64,000 nucleotides of DNA from Sunxiuqinia sp963677175 (GCA_963677175.2 CAXXES010000004.1:1178001-1242000), one strand, 5' to 3'; shown: positions 1 through 8,448, numbered from the stretch's first letter. Numbers and translations are program-made. Notes: generated by a model from the letters alone, not told the origin.

Positions 1-478
1 TTGAACCGAAAATTTTTTCAGAGAGAGATGTTGAGATGTATGCCTCGTTGTTTTGATTCAAAAACGACCGTTTATCTCCTGAAATAAAATCAAGCGAGAA
101 AACATCTATAAAAGAATGTTCTGTAAAGAGAATATCCTCTTTAACGGCATTTTCGTATCCATCGGAAATAACCACATCCGATTTATTTTTGGTACGTGTC
201 GTACTTTCCACTTCGGGGTACAAATCTTTTAGGTACGCACCTATCGCCAAAGGACATTCTCCATAAATATCAGAAGTGCCACGATAAATTTCATCAATGT
301 AAACATTATAAATCCTATCAGAATCAGAATTAAATCGGTCGAACGATTTTTGATAAGTAATGTTACAAACCATCGGAATGGTAATGGCGAATGCCAGTAT
401 CAAACCAGCTATTTTTAGTGATGGCAACGCTTTTTCGTTTCTAATTTTCCGCCAAACTATTTTGATATTGTTATTCAT
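1..478 (-). CDS. FtsX/MacB-type ABC transporter permease, N-terminal part (cut by window edge)
   Basis: I translated the reverse strand from the ATG at 476-478; it stays open for 159 codons to the window edge. The product begins MNNNIKIVWRKIRNEK, has one hydrophobic segment at about residues 24-40, then a soluble stretch (FDRFNSDSDRIYNVYIDEIY, later ISTSLSEKIFG) typical of the periplasmic core domain of Bacteroidetes FtsX-like permeases. By family, such proteins are inner-membrane subunits of MacB-type exporters or efflux and stress systems. The remaining membrane segments and any ATPase partner lie outside the window. The N-terminal pattern (short cytosolic head, TM1, large periplasmic domain) fits the family; the substrate cannot be inferred. 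Confidence 0.8.
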   Translation of the reverse strand, partial: MNNNIKIVWRKIRNEKALPSLKIAGLILAFAITIPMVCNITYQKSFDRFNSDSDRIYNVYIDEIYRGTSDIYGECPLAIGAYLKDLYPEVESTTRTKNKSDVVISDGYENAVKEDILFTEHSFIDVFSLDFISGDKRSFLNQNNEAYISTSLSEKIFGS

Positions 479-507
479 TAGTTGCTATTGTTATGTTTTT
501 ATATCTT

Positions 508-1623
508 TCAACAATCACAATGCCAGTATTGTAAGTGCAGTATATTCAATACTGTAGGCGGTTTGTGTATTTTGTTTGTGTCAAATATTTTTACATTGGG
601 TGTCAAAAATTTATCATTATTGTCAAGTGGTGCGATAGCAAAGAACAGCTCTTTTGCAATTTTGGGTTTGTGTGTCGGCTTGTGCGAATTGCAAATGTGC
701 TGTTTGTGCGTTGGCTTTCTTTTGTTTTCTTTCGTAACAAATTGTTCCATCTTGTTGTCTTTTTTTAAGCGGGCAACGGCGCAGAGAATTAGTCCAATTG
801 GTGATTTTTCACCTTCTTGTTTTTCATATTTATCCAGCCATTTTAAATACAGTTCCATTTGACCTTTGTGTTTGGCTTTGAATTTGTCAATTTTAAGTTC
901 AATTGCTACTAACCTTTTTAATTTGCGATGATAAAACAACAAATCCAGATTGAAGTCGTCTCCGTCAATTATCATCCGTTTTTGTCTTTCCACGAATGTA
1001 AATCCATTACCTAATTCTAAAATGAATAATTCGAGTTCTTTCAGAATTGCAGCCTCCAAATCATTTTCCAGATATCCATCTTTTAACTCCAAAAAGTCGA
1101 GAAAATATGGGTCTTTAAAAATTCCTTTTTCGATTTTATTACTGTCATAAATTTGGATGTTGGCATTTTCTGTTCTTTCATGAACTTTTTGTTCGATTTG
1201 CTTTCTCAATTCTCTTACACCGATTAAACTTCCATAAGCAAGGTTTCCATAAAAGTCTCTTGCTCCCTGCTCTTTCAGCGGAATCAGTGCAAGAAAATGC
1301 GACCATGACAAATGTCGTGACAGCGTAACGACATTCTCAATGTCCGGATATTTTTCAGCAAATTGGATCATTCGCCGTAAATTCTTTTCTTCATAATTTT
1401 TTCCGAATCTTTCAACTAATTCTCGTGACACAGTAACGACAATTTGTTTTCCATATTCTGCTCTTTTGTTTTGTAAATTATCAGTTAAGATTCGGTTTTC
1501 TACATGCCAAAACAATACAGTCAATGAGCTATTTACATGAGAAATTACCTGTGTTTTGGTTTTTTCAATCAGAACAACCAACTCATTTAATAAATTTTGA
1601 TATTCAAATTTTTCAATCGCCAT
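508..1623 (-). CDS. YhcG/DUF1016 PDDEXK nuclease-family protein with a replaced C-terminus
   Basis: 371 codons. Residues about 1-150 match the DUF1016 N-terminal domain (LTVLFWHVENRIL, FGKNYEEKNLRRMIQFAEK, LSWSHFLALIPL). Residues about 165-282 match the PDDEXK nuclease domain: DLLFYHRKLKRLVAIELKID supplies the Asp and the E-x-K of the active site. Homology stops after GLILCA at about residue 282 (near base 777). The last 89 residues are basic, His/Lys-rich and partly encoded by a dispersed repeat (638-695) that recurs outside any gene at 6635-6693. The usual YhcG tail, which follows GLILCA for some 50 residues, is missing. Members are presumed DNA nucleases often found with defence genes or mobile DNA. 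The catalytic domain looks intact but the end is probably non-native, so activity is uncertain. Confidence 0.8.
   Translation of the reverse strand: MAIEKFEYQNLLNELVVLIEKTKTQVISHVNSSLTVLFWHVENRILTDNLQNKRAEYGKQIVVTVSRELVERFGKNYEEKNLRRMIQFAEKYPDIENVVTLSRHLSWSHFLALIPLKEQGARDFYGNLAYGSLIGVRELRKQIEQKVHERTENANIQIYDSNKIEKGIFKDPYFLDFLELKDGYLENDLEAAILKELELFILELGNGFTFVERQKRMIIDGDDFNLDLLFYHRKLKRLVAIELKIDKFKAKHKGQMELYLKWLDKYEKQEGEKSPIGLILCAVARLKKDNKMEQFVTKENKRKPTHKQHICNSHKPTHKPKIAKELFFAIAPLDNNDKFLTPNVKIFDTNKIHKPPTVLNILHLQYWHCDC
638..695. repeat. Dispersed repeat, copy 1 (inside the yhcG 3' end)
   Basis: About 58 bp sharing GCTCTTTTGCAA and TGTGTGTCGGCTTGTGCGA with 6635-6693. It contains an inverted GCAAA..TTTTGC motif. 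It encodes the non-homologous tail of the YhcG-like protein. Confidence 0.65.
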
Positions 1624-1759
1624 TTCAATATTTTTCAGTTCACACTTACGACGATACAGTTTTAATTTATGAACAAATCAAACAATGCAGAACCTCTTTT
1701 TTCACCATGGTGTATCCCTATTATTGAGCAGGTTATGTTGCGCACCTGTGTTTGGCGTC

Positions 1760-1779
1760 ATTCCGGCGCAGGCCGGAAT
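1760..1779. repeat. dRS3-like palindrome, compact form
   Basis: ATTCCGGCGCAGGCCGGAAT: 8-bp perfect inverted repeat around a 4-nt centre. Other copies, compact or expanded, start near 2903, 6925, 7636, 8087, 9456, 9944, 10396, 10582 and 11031, and in reverse orientation at about 43135-43173. Confidence 0.8.
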
Positions 1780-1990
1780 CTGTTGGCTGGTATCGCCATA
1801 CTCAAAGCTACACACTTTACCATAGCGGAATAACGAGCCGTTCACCATTAGGGTAATGGAGCGTTCATCATTAGGCTTATGGACTGTCCGGCATTAGGCT
1901 TATGTACCGTCCGGTATTAGGCTTTGGGGCTATCCCAAATAGGCGTACAACCGGCTCCATATTAAACCAATGAACCTCCCATCTTCCATG

Positions 1991-2041
1991 CGGATTGAAA
2001 ATCCGGCGTTAATAAGGACCGGATGACATATCCGGTCCAGC
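1991..2041 (+). repeat. Bipartite hairpin element, copy 1
   Basis: Hairpin 1 is CGGATT..AATCCG; linker GCGTTAATAA; hairpin 2 pairs GGACCGGAT with ATCCGGTCC around GACAT; then AGCCGC. Confidence 0.8.
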
Positions 2042-2100
2042 CGCAAACCGCCTGCTTCAGTGCATATCCCGATGAGCCGGGTGAGCCGGGGTAAGTTGTG

Positions 2101-2152
2101 GTGATTACAAATCACCGGTTAAGAGGCCGGAATTGCAAATTCCGTCCAGCCG
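2101..2152 (+). repeat. Bipartite hairpin element, copy 2
   Basis: Hairpin 1 is GTGATT-ACA-AATCAC. Hairpin 2 pairs CGGAATT with AATTCCG, flanked by GG and CC. The stems differ from copy 1 on both sides, so pairing is kept. Confidence 0.8.
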
Positions 2153-2215
2153 CCGCCTGCCTTCGACATATCCTAACCAGCTCGGGAATTTTACGATGTT
2201 GCCGACTTTTTTTGT

Positions 2216-2267
2216 TGACGTCAACAAATAAATTTCTTGACGTCAGGAAATTTTCGTGGTGACGTCA
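2216..2267. promoter_or_regulatory. Three TGACGTCA octamers at exact 22-bp spacing
   Basis: Perfect TGACGTCA at 2216, 2238 and 2260. The first lies in a 16-bp palindrome (TTGTTGACGTCAACAA, 2212-2227); the other two are followed by GGAAATTT. One further copy with the same flanks (ATTTCTTGACGTCAGGAAAT) is at 5125-5132. No gene starts nearby, so a regulatory role is only a guess. Confidence 0.55.
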
Positions 2268-2368
2268 GGAAATTTCCCTTGTTCATCGGAATATGAAGGA
2301 GTGATTGTCAATTAGCAATTTCATTTCAAAGTATTTGGAAGAACGGTTGTCAAGCCAGGCCTGATCAT

Positions 2369-2421
2369 GGTGATTGCAAATCCCCGGTTATTAAGGACCG
2401 GATGGCATATCCAGTCCAGCC
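2369..2421 (+). repeat. Bipartite hairpin element, copy 3
   Basis: Hairpin 1 is GGTGATT..AATCCCC (imperfect). Hairpin 2 pairs GGACCGGAT with ATCCAGTCC around GGCAT, with one mismatch. Confidence 0.7.
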
Positions 2422-2770
2422 GAACGCCTGCTTTGTGGATATCCAGAAAAGCAGGGTTAAGCTGTAATTCTGAAAATTATAGCGATTTACTCCCGCACGC
2501 GTGTAAATATATGCCGGCACGTATGCCTGATTGCTAGGCTTTTTTTGGAAAACCCGAAAGCCAACCCATTTTTGAAAAGCAGTAAATGCATGCAGTTTTT
2601 TGTGCTGTGCCACGGCGATTGCTTGCAGCATACTTTAACGATTGCCGTTGCAAACGGCTGCCAGCTCACCCCTCGTCACCGCTACGCTAAGACAAGGGGC
2701 AGACCGGAGCTATCCCAAATAGGCGTGCAACCGGCTCCATATTAAACCAATGAACCTCCCATCTTCCATG

Positions 2771-2820
2771 CGGATTGAAAATCCGGCGTTAATAAGGTGC
2801 GGATGACATATCCGCACCAG
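2771..2820 (+). repeat. Bipartite hairpin element, copy 4
   Basis: Hairpin 1 is CGGATT..AATCCG. Hairpin 2 pairs GGTGCGGAT with ATCCGCACC around GACAT. Two stem positions changed on both arms relative to copy 1. Confidence 0.8.
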
Positions 2821-2979
2821 CCTCAAATATCATTTTAACCACCAAACGCTTTCAGGTCTGCCAGACGCTGAAAGGTTGCGCCCTGCACCTGCGCTTGGCG
2901 TCATTCCGGCGCCCGTCAAAAAGGCCGGGCAGGCAGGCCGGTAACTGCCAGAAGGTACCAACGGGGCTATAGCTGGTAA

Positions 2980-3010
2980 CCTTTTCCAAAGTTTTGAACT
3001 TTGGAAAAGG
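2980..3010. repeat. Perfect 14-bp hairpin of the AAAGTT/AACTTT family
   Basis: CCTTTTCCAAAGTT, loop TTG, AACTTTGGAAAAGG. A second copy at 8161-8189 has a different but still perfect stem; a degraded third copy is near 43066-43094. Confidence 0.8.
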
Positions 3011-3054
3011 CAGCCTAAACCTGCAGGTGAAGTCCAATAAAAATGTAGCAGTCC

Positions 3055-3104
3055 TGTGTCTTAGCTGTGTCTTAGCTGTGTCATAGCTGTGTCTTAGCTG
3101 TGCT
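3055..3104 (+). repeat. 11-bp tandem repeat, four units
   Basis: TGTGTCTTAGC repeated at 3055, 3066, 3077 (with CATAGC) and 3088, ending TGTGCTCC. The paralogous locus at 10166 has three diverged units in the same flanks. Confidence 0.85.
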
Positions 3105-3515
3105 CCGGGTGTGGACCAAGTGCTGACGATTGGCCTTGCGGATTGGAAAAGGCTAACAGTCTGAACTCCCGACACGCCGGGACAAGCTAGGATTTGCAGG
3201 ATGAATTGGATGGACAGGATAATTTGCGAATGAACGGGATTACCGGGGCGAACCAAATAGCAAAAAAACCAAGGCTTGATCCTACACTGATCCTATTCTC
3301 AAACTGCTTTCGACAGATCCTGAGGAGCGGGTTTATAAAATGAGTTAAAAACTCAAGACAGCAAAACCCTTCCCGAAAGTTACCGGGACAGGCTGTCACC
3401 GCTACGCTAAGACAAGGGGTAGACCGGGGTAAACCCGAAAGCCAACCTATTTTTAAAAAAGGTGCAGTGAATGCATGCAACTTTGTACCTTCTGCCAGGC
3501 CGGAATCTACTTTGG

Positions 3516-3610
3516 ATATATTAGGGGAGAGACGGCACACTGTATAAGGGAGAGATGTTCTACCGCATATGGGAGAGGTGTTCTACCACATATGGGAGAG
3601 ACGGCCTCCT
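3516..3610 (+). repeat. 23-24-bp tandem repeat
   Basis: About 3.5 units beginning GGGAGAGA and ending CATAT or TATAA, for example GGGAGAGGTGTTCTACCACA. It sits just before bipartite element copy 5. Confidence 0.7.
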
Positions 3611-3650
3611 ATTCAACCAGTGAACCTCCTCTCTCCCATTCGGATTGAAA

Positions 3651-3706
3651 ATCCGCCGTTAACAAGGACCGGACGGCACCCCGAAATTTCGGGGCGGCCC
3701 AGCCGC
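3651..3706 (+). repeat. Bipartite hairpin element, copy 5 (extended second stem)
   Basis: Hairpin 1 is CGGATT..AATCCG. The second hairpin carries an inserted inner stem CCCCGAAATTTCGGGG, as does copy 8. Confidence 0.75.
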
Positions 3707-3756
3707 AAAACGCCTGCTTTAGTGCATATACCGATGAGCCGGGGGAGCGGGTGCAA

Positions 3757-4722
3757 TTAAAAAGCAAATCGCTTACCATGAGATTTTAGTTTTTCAGGCG
3801 AAGGAAAAAAGCGTACGTTGCTGGGTAGGTAGATCTCTTTTTGATTGAACTGCTCAATACCGGTAGCCGGTGAGTAATCCTTTATTTTAGGGTTGATCAC
3901 GACCCGGTATTCAGAGGAAATAGTCAACAAACCCCGGTCAAAAGCTCGATGAAGGGTGGGCGCCAGGGCAATCCCATTGGGGATCGTATCATCAAACGAC
4001 TCGGCAAACGGGACAATATGGCATGCATCAACCATCGACACCTGGTTGGGCGTTTCGATCTTTAACCCACTGATCGCACAACGGTTTTCATAGAATTGCA
4101 AAATAGCCTTTTTAAAAATATGGCTTCGAACAATGATTTCTTCCTCGCGCTCAGCCGGGTTCAGTTGCTCAAACCGTTGAATGACCTTACGGGCATAATT
4201 CTCGCCCGGGTCGTACAACATGTCGTTTCGGATCTCATCGGAGGCAGTTGGGTAGTTTTCGGTTATTCGTTGGCCTGTGTTTGGAAAATACCGTTCCAGT
4301 AGCGCCTGCTTTATTTCTTCGCGTTGAACTGGATGGGATAAGGCCTGGAACAGCTCCCCAGACAATTGAGCGGTTTGCACCGTTTCCTGCAACGCTTTAA
4401 AACTTTTGATGCTGTTGCTTTTAGTCACCGGAATGGTTTTGCCCGGCATGGTTTGTAATTGCCAGATGCCGGATGGCTCCGAACCCAAATGAAAAAATGG
4501 CAGTGAAAAGTTTGGAACATGTGGCGTATGCACCAACAGCTTCCAATAATCGTGAAAACCCGTTAATAGGGCTGGACTAATTGGAACCAACGGCTCAAAA
4601 AGATAGCCCTTCTCAAATCCATCAATCACCGCCAACAGCAATACGGGCTTATGCGGCGCTTTGCCGTAAGGGGTTTGCCCAAGGCGAAGGGCTTTTAGCT
4701 GGTTAAGAAGGGGGGAGTTCAT
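3757..4722 (-). CDS. HNH endonuclease with N-terminal ScoMcrA-like sulfur-binding-type domain
   Basis: 321 residues. The N-terminus (APHKPVLLLAVIDGFEKG, residues 22-39) carries the HKPxLLL signature of the DNA-binding domain of ScoMcrA-type type IV restriction enzymes, which read phosphorothioate-modified DNA. The C-terminal third is an HNH nuclease (HNH_2-like): C215, D232, H235 in ACHIVPFAE, N249 in IPNGIAL, H258 and D262 in LHRAFD. All expected metal and catalytic positions are present, so the enzyme looks intact. The start follows a Pro/Leu-rich but normal N-terminus. Inferred role: cutting modified incoming DNA. It is single and flanked by repeats, with no dnd/ssp modification genes in view. 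A less specific HNH restriction enzyme is the alternative. Confidence 0.8.
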   Translation of the reverse strand: MNSPLLNQLKALRLGQTPYGKAPHKPVLLLAVIDGFEKGYLFEPLVPISPALLTGFHDYWKLLVHTPHVPNFSLPFFHLGSEPSGIWQLQTMPGKTIPVTKSNSIKSFKALQETVQTAQLSGELFQALSHPVQREEIKQALLERYFPNTGQRITENYPTASDEIRNDMLYDPGENYARKVIQRFEQLNPAEREEEIIVRSHIFKKAILQFYENRCAISGLKIETPNQVSMVDACHIVPFAESFDDTIPNGIALAPTLHRAFDRGLLTISSEYRVVINPKIKDYSPATGIEQFNQKEIYLPSNVRFFPSPEKLKSHGKRFAF

Positions 4723-5216
4723 TTATTCCGGTTTAGTTTGATTGTATGATTTCTTTTTTGACCCTGTAAAAATAGCAATTTCGCTACTCCGAATTGTCCA
4801 AATAGCCCACGTTTCTTTTGGTGATTGCAAATCACAAGCTAAGAGGTGCGGATGGCATATCGCATGAGCCTCTATCTGCTTTCGACAGATCCCGAGGAGC
4901 AGGATAAACGGGTTGCTGGATGGTTGGTAGGATCATAATTTCCCGGAGGGAATAAATATCCATAGAATAACCAGCTATATAATGGAAGTTCCCCAGCGGG
5001 GATTGACGGTTTTGGTTTTCTTCTGTTAATCTCCGGCAGCGGCCGGAAAAAGCCGGGGTGATAATTTATTTTTTAACATACAGGCTGCCTGCGAAAATTT
5101 TACGATGTTGCCGCCTTTATTTCTTGACGTCAGGAAATTTTCCTTGTCCATCAGGATATGCCCAAAAGCTGGTTCCAGTAGGGTGTTGGGGAGCAGGGGG
5201 TTGGCTTATGTTTGTT
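4723..5216. repeat. Intergenic repeats between the HNH and AlbA_2 genes
   Basis: No gene. Holds a degraded bipartite hairpin (4821-4870; GTGATT-GCA-AATCAC, then a GGTGCGGAT arm whose partner is damaged) and a block shared with about 2190-2275: ATTTTACGATGTTGCCG followed by one TGACGTCAGGAAATTT (5125-5140). The rest is unremarkable. Confidence 0.65.
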
Positions 5217-6557
5217 TCAATTATTTTTCACTAAAATGCCTTTTTCTGTTAACCTGTATTTTTGTTTGCTACTATTAGGTTTTTCAGGTATGGTCAATTC
5301 TATTAGGTTTACATCTAATGCTGGTTGCAAATAGTTTTTTCTAAAATGCTCTCTGTTTGCCAAATTTAGTTTGTCTTGTAATTCTTGGCGTGTATGTTCT
5401 CCCGTAAATATTTTTATCAATTCTTCGACTTGCGTGGTGACTTGCGTGGTGACTTGCGTGGTAACTTGCGTGGTGACTTGTTCTGTCGCAGGGAGAGTTA
5501 AACGTAGATGGCTGTCGGCGAATTTGAAACAGTCTTTGCCATATGCCTGTATAATACGTGGCACACCAGAACCCAATTGCTCAACCATCCCCAAGTCTTT
5601 ATAAACACGCATAAGTTCTTTGTTTCTTGGTAATGACAATCCATCGAAAAAATCTTCTTGTGTCATTCCTTCGAACAAACCGCCGTAACTGGTTATTTCC
5701 AACCTGTCTGAAAATATCTCAAATTTTGGTGGGATTTCGCGGGTATAATCGTTGTGGATAATGGCATTTATAATCGCCTCACGCAATGCGACGGCATTCC
5801 AAAGTCTTGTGTCGATACGCTCTTTGGGGGTGATTTTTGAAATAGTTTTGTTTTCAAGTTCCAGTTTATCGATAACCCTTTTGGTTGCTTTAATTAATGA
5901 GCAATAGCCATATTCGTTGTTTTCAATTAAATCGACCCTGTCGGTGCCGGAATATTTGGCAACTTTAATAGAAGTTCCATTCTCATCGCCCAACAGATAA
6001 GCTACGTAATTCAATTTTTCATCTTCTGTTAACAGTTCCAAATTTTGCTTAAACCGTTTTGTAAGAGTAAGACCTTTTTCTTCGTAATAAATTTTGAGTT
6101 GCTCAAAGGTCAAATCCTGACGGTGTGACCTTATTTTCCCAAGAGAATTTCGGGTGCGAGAAGCAAATAACTTGTCAATCATTACCTGTGGCATTGGTTC
6201 GGCTGCTGTTCCAGTACGGATAAAGCAGCCTTTTTCTGTCATCCCAAATTTCTTTTTGAAATAAGGCTTTTCTGTACCTCCGGCAACTATTATTTTAATC
6301 AGTTCTTTGCCTTCTTTGGTTTCAGTTACTACGTCGAACAACCCCATAGCTGAAGGTAATATGTTATTCTTAATGCGGTCTTTTACTTTGAGCATATCAC
6401 CGTCAATATCAGAAACCCCCAATATTTTACCTTGTTTGTCGATACCAATGAAAATTAATCCGCCTTCGTGATAATTGAGAAAAGCAATGACTTCCTTTTC
6501 AATATCAACATCGGTATTGAGTTCCCGTTTGTATTCTATGCGGTTGGTTTCATACAT
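5217..6557 (-). CDS. AlbA_2 (Schlafen-like)/HATPase_c_4 putative regulator, RecG-like family
   Basis: 446 residues. Residues about 5-120 form an AlbA_2 DNA-binding domain (NRIEYKRELN, AFLNYHEGGLIFIGIDKQG). The middle (RLWNAVALREAIINAIIHND, then EIFSDRLEITSYGGLFEG and LGMVEQLGSGVPRI) is the HATPase_c_4 region found in proteins often mislabelled RecG. The C-terminal part looks like a winged helix (about 375-440). Between them lies a TQVT repeat encoded by 12-bp tandem units (5427-5480). Family members are ATP-binding regulators, some linked to phage defence; no target is visible here. It stands alone on the minus strand and a repeat begins about 75 bp upstream of its start. Confidence 0.8.
   Translation of the reverse strand: MYETNRIEYKRELNTDVDIEKEVIAFLNYHEGGLIFIGIDKQGKILGVSDIDGDMLKVKDRIKNNILPSAMGLFDVVTETKEGKELIKIIVAGGTEKPYFKKKFGMTEKGCFIRTGTAAEPMPQVMIDKLFASRTRNSLGKIRSHRQDLTFEQLKIYYEEKGLTLTKRFKQNLELLTEDEKLNYVAYLLGDENGTSIKVAKYSGTDRVDLIENNEYGYCSLIKATKRVIDKLELENKTISKITPKERIDTRLWNAVALREAIINAIIHNDYTREIPPKFEIFSDRLEITSYGGLFEGMTQEDFFDGLSLPRNKELMRVYKDLGMVEQLGSGVPRIIQAYGKDCFKFADSHLRLTLPATEQVTTQVTTQVTTQVTTQVEELIKIFTGEHTRQELQDKLNLANREHFRKNYLQPALDVNLIELTIPEKPNSSKQKYRLTEKGILVKNN
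5427..5480 (-). repeat. 12-bp in-frame tandem repeat in the AlbA_2 gene
   Basis: Plus-strand unit GACTTGCGTGGT repeated four times (the fourth starts AA) plus a half unit. It encodes TTQV repeats in the linker before the C-terminal domain. Copy-number change would lengthen the linker without a frameshift. Confidence 0.85.
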
Positions 6558-6634
6558 AATTGCTTGAATCTATTTTTTAATCCTTAATCAATGTTTTATA
6601 AATCCTAAAAGTAATAAAATAGCTACGGTGTGTT

Positions 6635-6693
6635 GGCAAAAAAAAGCTCTTTTGCAAACTTTGGTTGTGTGTCGGCTTGTGCGATTTGCCGTT
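6635..6693. repeat. Dispersed repeat, copy 2
   Basis: Shares GCTCTTTTGCAA and GTGTGTCGGCTTGTGCGA with 638-695. It starts at TGTTGGCA, upstream of the AlbA_2 gene. The same GTTGGCAA motif begins the long inverted repeat at 14275. Confidence 0.65.
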
Positions 6694-6830
6694 GAATCGG
6701 GTTCCAATGGGCACGGTTGCATGCCCTATCCGCGCTATCGGCTACAGCTTTTGCGAGATCAGGAGGAGCAGGATGTCCTGATACTTCCAGAATTTGCAGG
6801 TTTCGGCCCTTTTTATTTCCGCAATCCTGA

Positions 6831-6855
6831 CTGACAGGTTTTTGAAACCTGTCAG
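6831..6855. repeat. CCTGACAGGTTT hairpin
   Basis: CTGACAGGTTT, loop TTG, AAACCTGTCAG. The same palindrome in longer form is at 49812-49844, with a half copy at 50281-50292. Confidence 0.75.
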
Positions 6856-7308
6856 GATTAATTTCAAATCCCTATGACACCGAAATACCATGCTGGCACA
6901 ATTTCGACCGTTTTATCTAGCGTCATTCCGGCGCCCGTCAAAAAGGCCGGGCAGGCAGGCCGGAATCTGCGAGAAGGTACCAAAGAGGCTATAGCTGGGA
7001 AACATTGTTTTAACGGCCAAACGCCAGGGATGGAAGTCTGAACTCCCGACACGCCGGGACAAGCTAGGATTTGCAGGATGGGTAGATGAACAGGATTATT
7101 TGCGAACGAAAGAAATTATTCAAAATCATTGGTGCCGGATAAAGAGTCTCCATACTTACCCCATTCGGAGTCCTACTGATCAACAGCAACCGATGGTTAT
7201 CGGATTTGGTAGATTTCAACAAGCACGGTGCATCCTGGAGAACAGAATTAACCCAGACCAGCCCGGTTGAGATTGTAAGTTAATATTTCCAAAATATTAA
7301 CCTAAAGT

Positions 7309-7396
7309 CTTGAAGAGATTAAGTTATAATCACGGAAAGATTAACTTAAAGGCTTGAAGAGATTAACCTATAATTTCCGAAAGATTAAGCTGTAAT
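7309..7396 (+). repeat. 44-bp imperfect tandem repeat, two units
   Basis: Units start with CTTGAAGAGATTAA at 7309 and 7353 and contain GAAAGATTAA. A degraded portion precedes them from about 7272. Confidence 0.7.
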
Positions 7397-8160
7397 TCTG
7401 AAAATTATGAAGATTTGCTCCCGCACGAGTGTAAATATATGCCAGCAGGTATGCCTAATTGGCAGGCTTCTTTCGGGAAACCGGAAAGCCAACCCATTTT
7501 TAAAACAGCGGTGAACTCATGAAATTTTGTGACCTATGCCGGGCCGAAAGCTTGCCAATTACCGGCCCCGAGGGGGTCAGCTTGCTCCGGATTATCCACG
7601 CCGAAAGGTTACGCCCCGCACCTGCGCTTAGCGTCATTCCGGCGCAGGCCGGTAGCTGCAGGCTGGTATCGCCATACCAAAACATCAGACCTTACCGCCT
7701 GCTTGTGACTAATCCGCTGGCGATCGGCCTGCTGAAACCTGAAAGATTTTTGGAAACCTTCCAGGTTGGCTCAACCCGCTAACGGTTTCCCCCCAAAGCC
7801 TGCTCATTGCACCCCCGGGTGTCGCGGTTTTTGAACCGCGATTTGTTGGCTTGTGCTGGAAACGCTGTCAAAGCCTGATCCGACTGGTTGGGAGCTGCCA
7901 TGCGCTGGAAGGTTGTGCTCCGCACCAGGGCTTGGTGTTATTTCGGCGCATGCTGATGTTTTCCCTTCTCACAACTATTGGTGGATGCGCCTTGCTTGCT
8001 ATCGCCGTTGTCAACCCCGGGTTAAAACCCGGGGCTACAGATATTTAACCCCGCTGGGGTTATGCTGTGCACCAGCGTTTACCGTCATTCCGGTGCCCGT
8101 CAAAAAGGGCAGGCAGGCCGGTAGCTGCCAGAAGGTACCAAGGAGGCCATAGCTGGTAAA

Positions 8161-8189
8161 CTTTCCCAAAGTTTCGAACTTTGGGAAAG
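8161..8189. repeat. Perfect 13-bp hairpin of the AAAGTT/AACTTT family
   Basis: CTTTCCCAAAGTT, loop TCG, AACTTTGGGAAAG. It pairs perfectly despite base changes against the 2980-3010 copy. Confidence 0.8.
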
Positions 8190-8366
8190 GTCAAAAAGTC
8201 TGAACTCCCGACACGCCGGGACAAGCTGGGATTTGCAGGATGGGTTGGATGAACAGGATTATTTGCGGACGAACGGAATTACCGGGGCGGATCAAAATCA
8301 CGGGCCATTCGAAACGAGGCTTTCGAACGGCTCCATACAAAACCAAAAAACCTCCCATCTTCCATT

Positions 8367-8420
8367 CGGATTGAAAATTCGGCATTATTAAGGTGCGGAT
8401 GACATATCCGCACCAGCCGC
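8367..8420 (+). repeat. Bipartite hairpin element, copy 7
   Basis: Hairpin 1 is CGGATT/AATTCG (one mismatch). Hairpin 2 pairs GGTGCGGAT with ATCCGCACC. The degraded copy 6 is at 4821-4870. Confidence 0.75.
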
Positions 8421-8448
8421 ATTGTCCACATAGCCTGCGTTTCCTTTT

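Larger units (their letters stand above)
1624..3756. repeat. Non-coding repeat mosaic A
   Basis: No credible gene. Short ORFs here read through hairpin repeats and recur as paralogous-looking peptides elsewhere in the window. Contents in order: a dRS3-like palindrome (1760-1779); a composite block with 'attaggcttatg' units (1780-1960); bipartite hairpins at 1991, 2101, 2369, 2771 and 3651; TGACGTCA boxes (2216-2267); a block shared with 7386-7540 (about 2455-2600); an extended dRS3-like element (2903-2942); a 14-bp stem hairpin (2980-3010); an 11-bp tandem array (3055-3098); a 'gatttgcaggatg' block (3150-3250); and a 23-24-bp tandem array (3516-3610). Confidence 0.75.

Noticed and set aside
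1991..2041. Bipartite hairpins as rho-independent terminators
   Set aside because: Copies are followed by AGCCGC rather than T-runs, all face one way regardless of gene direction, and several lie far from any gene end.
2852..3256. 134-codon minus-strand ORF
   Set aside because: Translates the dRS3-like element and the 11-bp tandem array; not protein-like.
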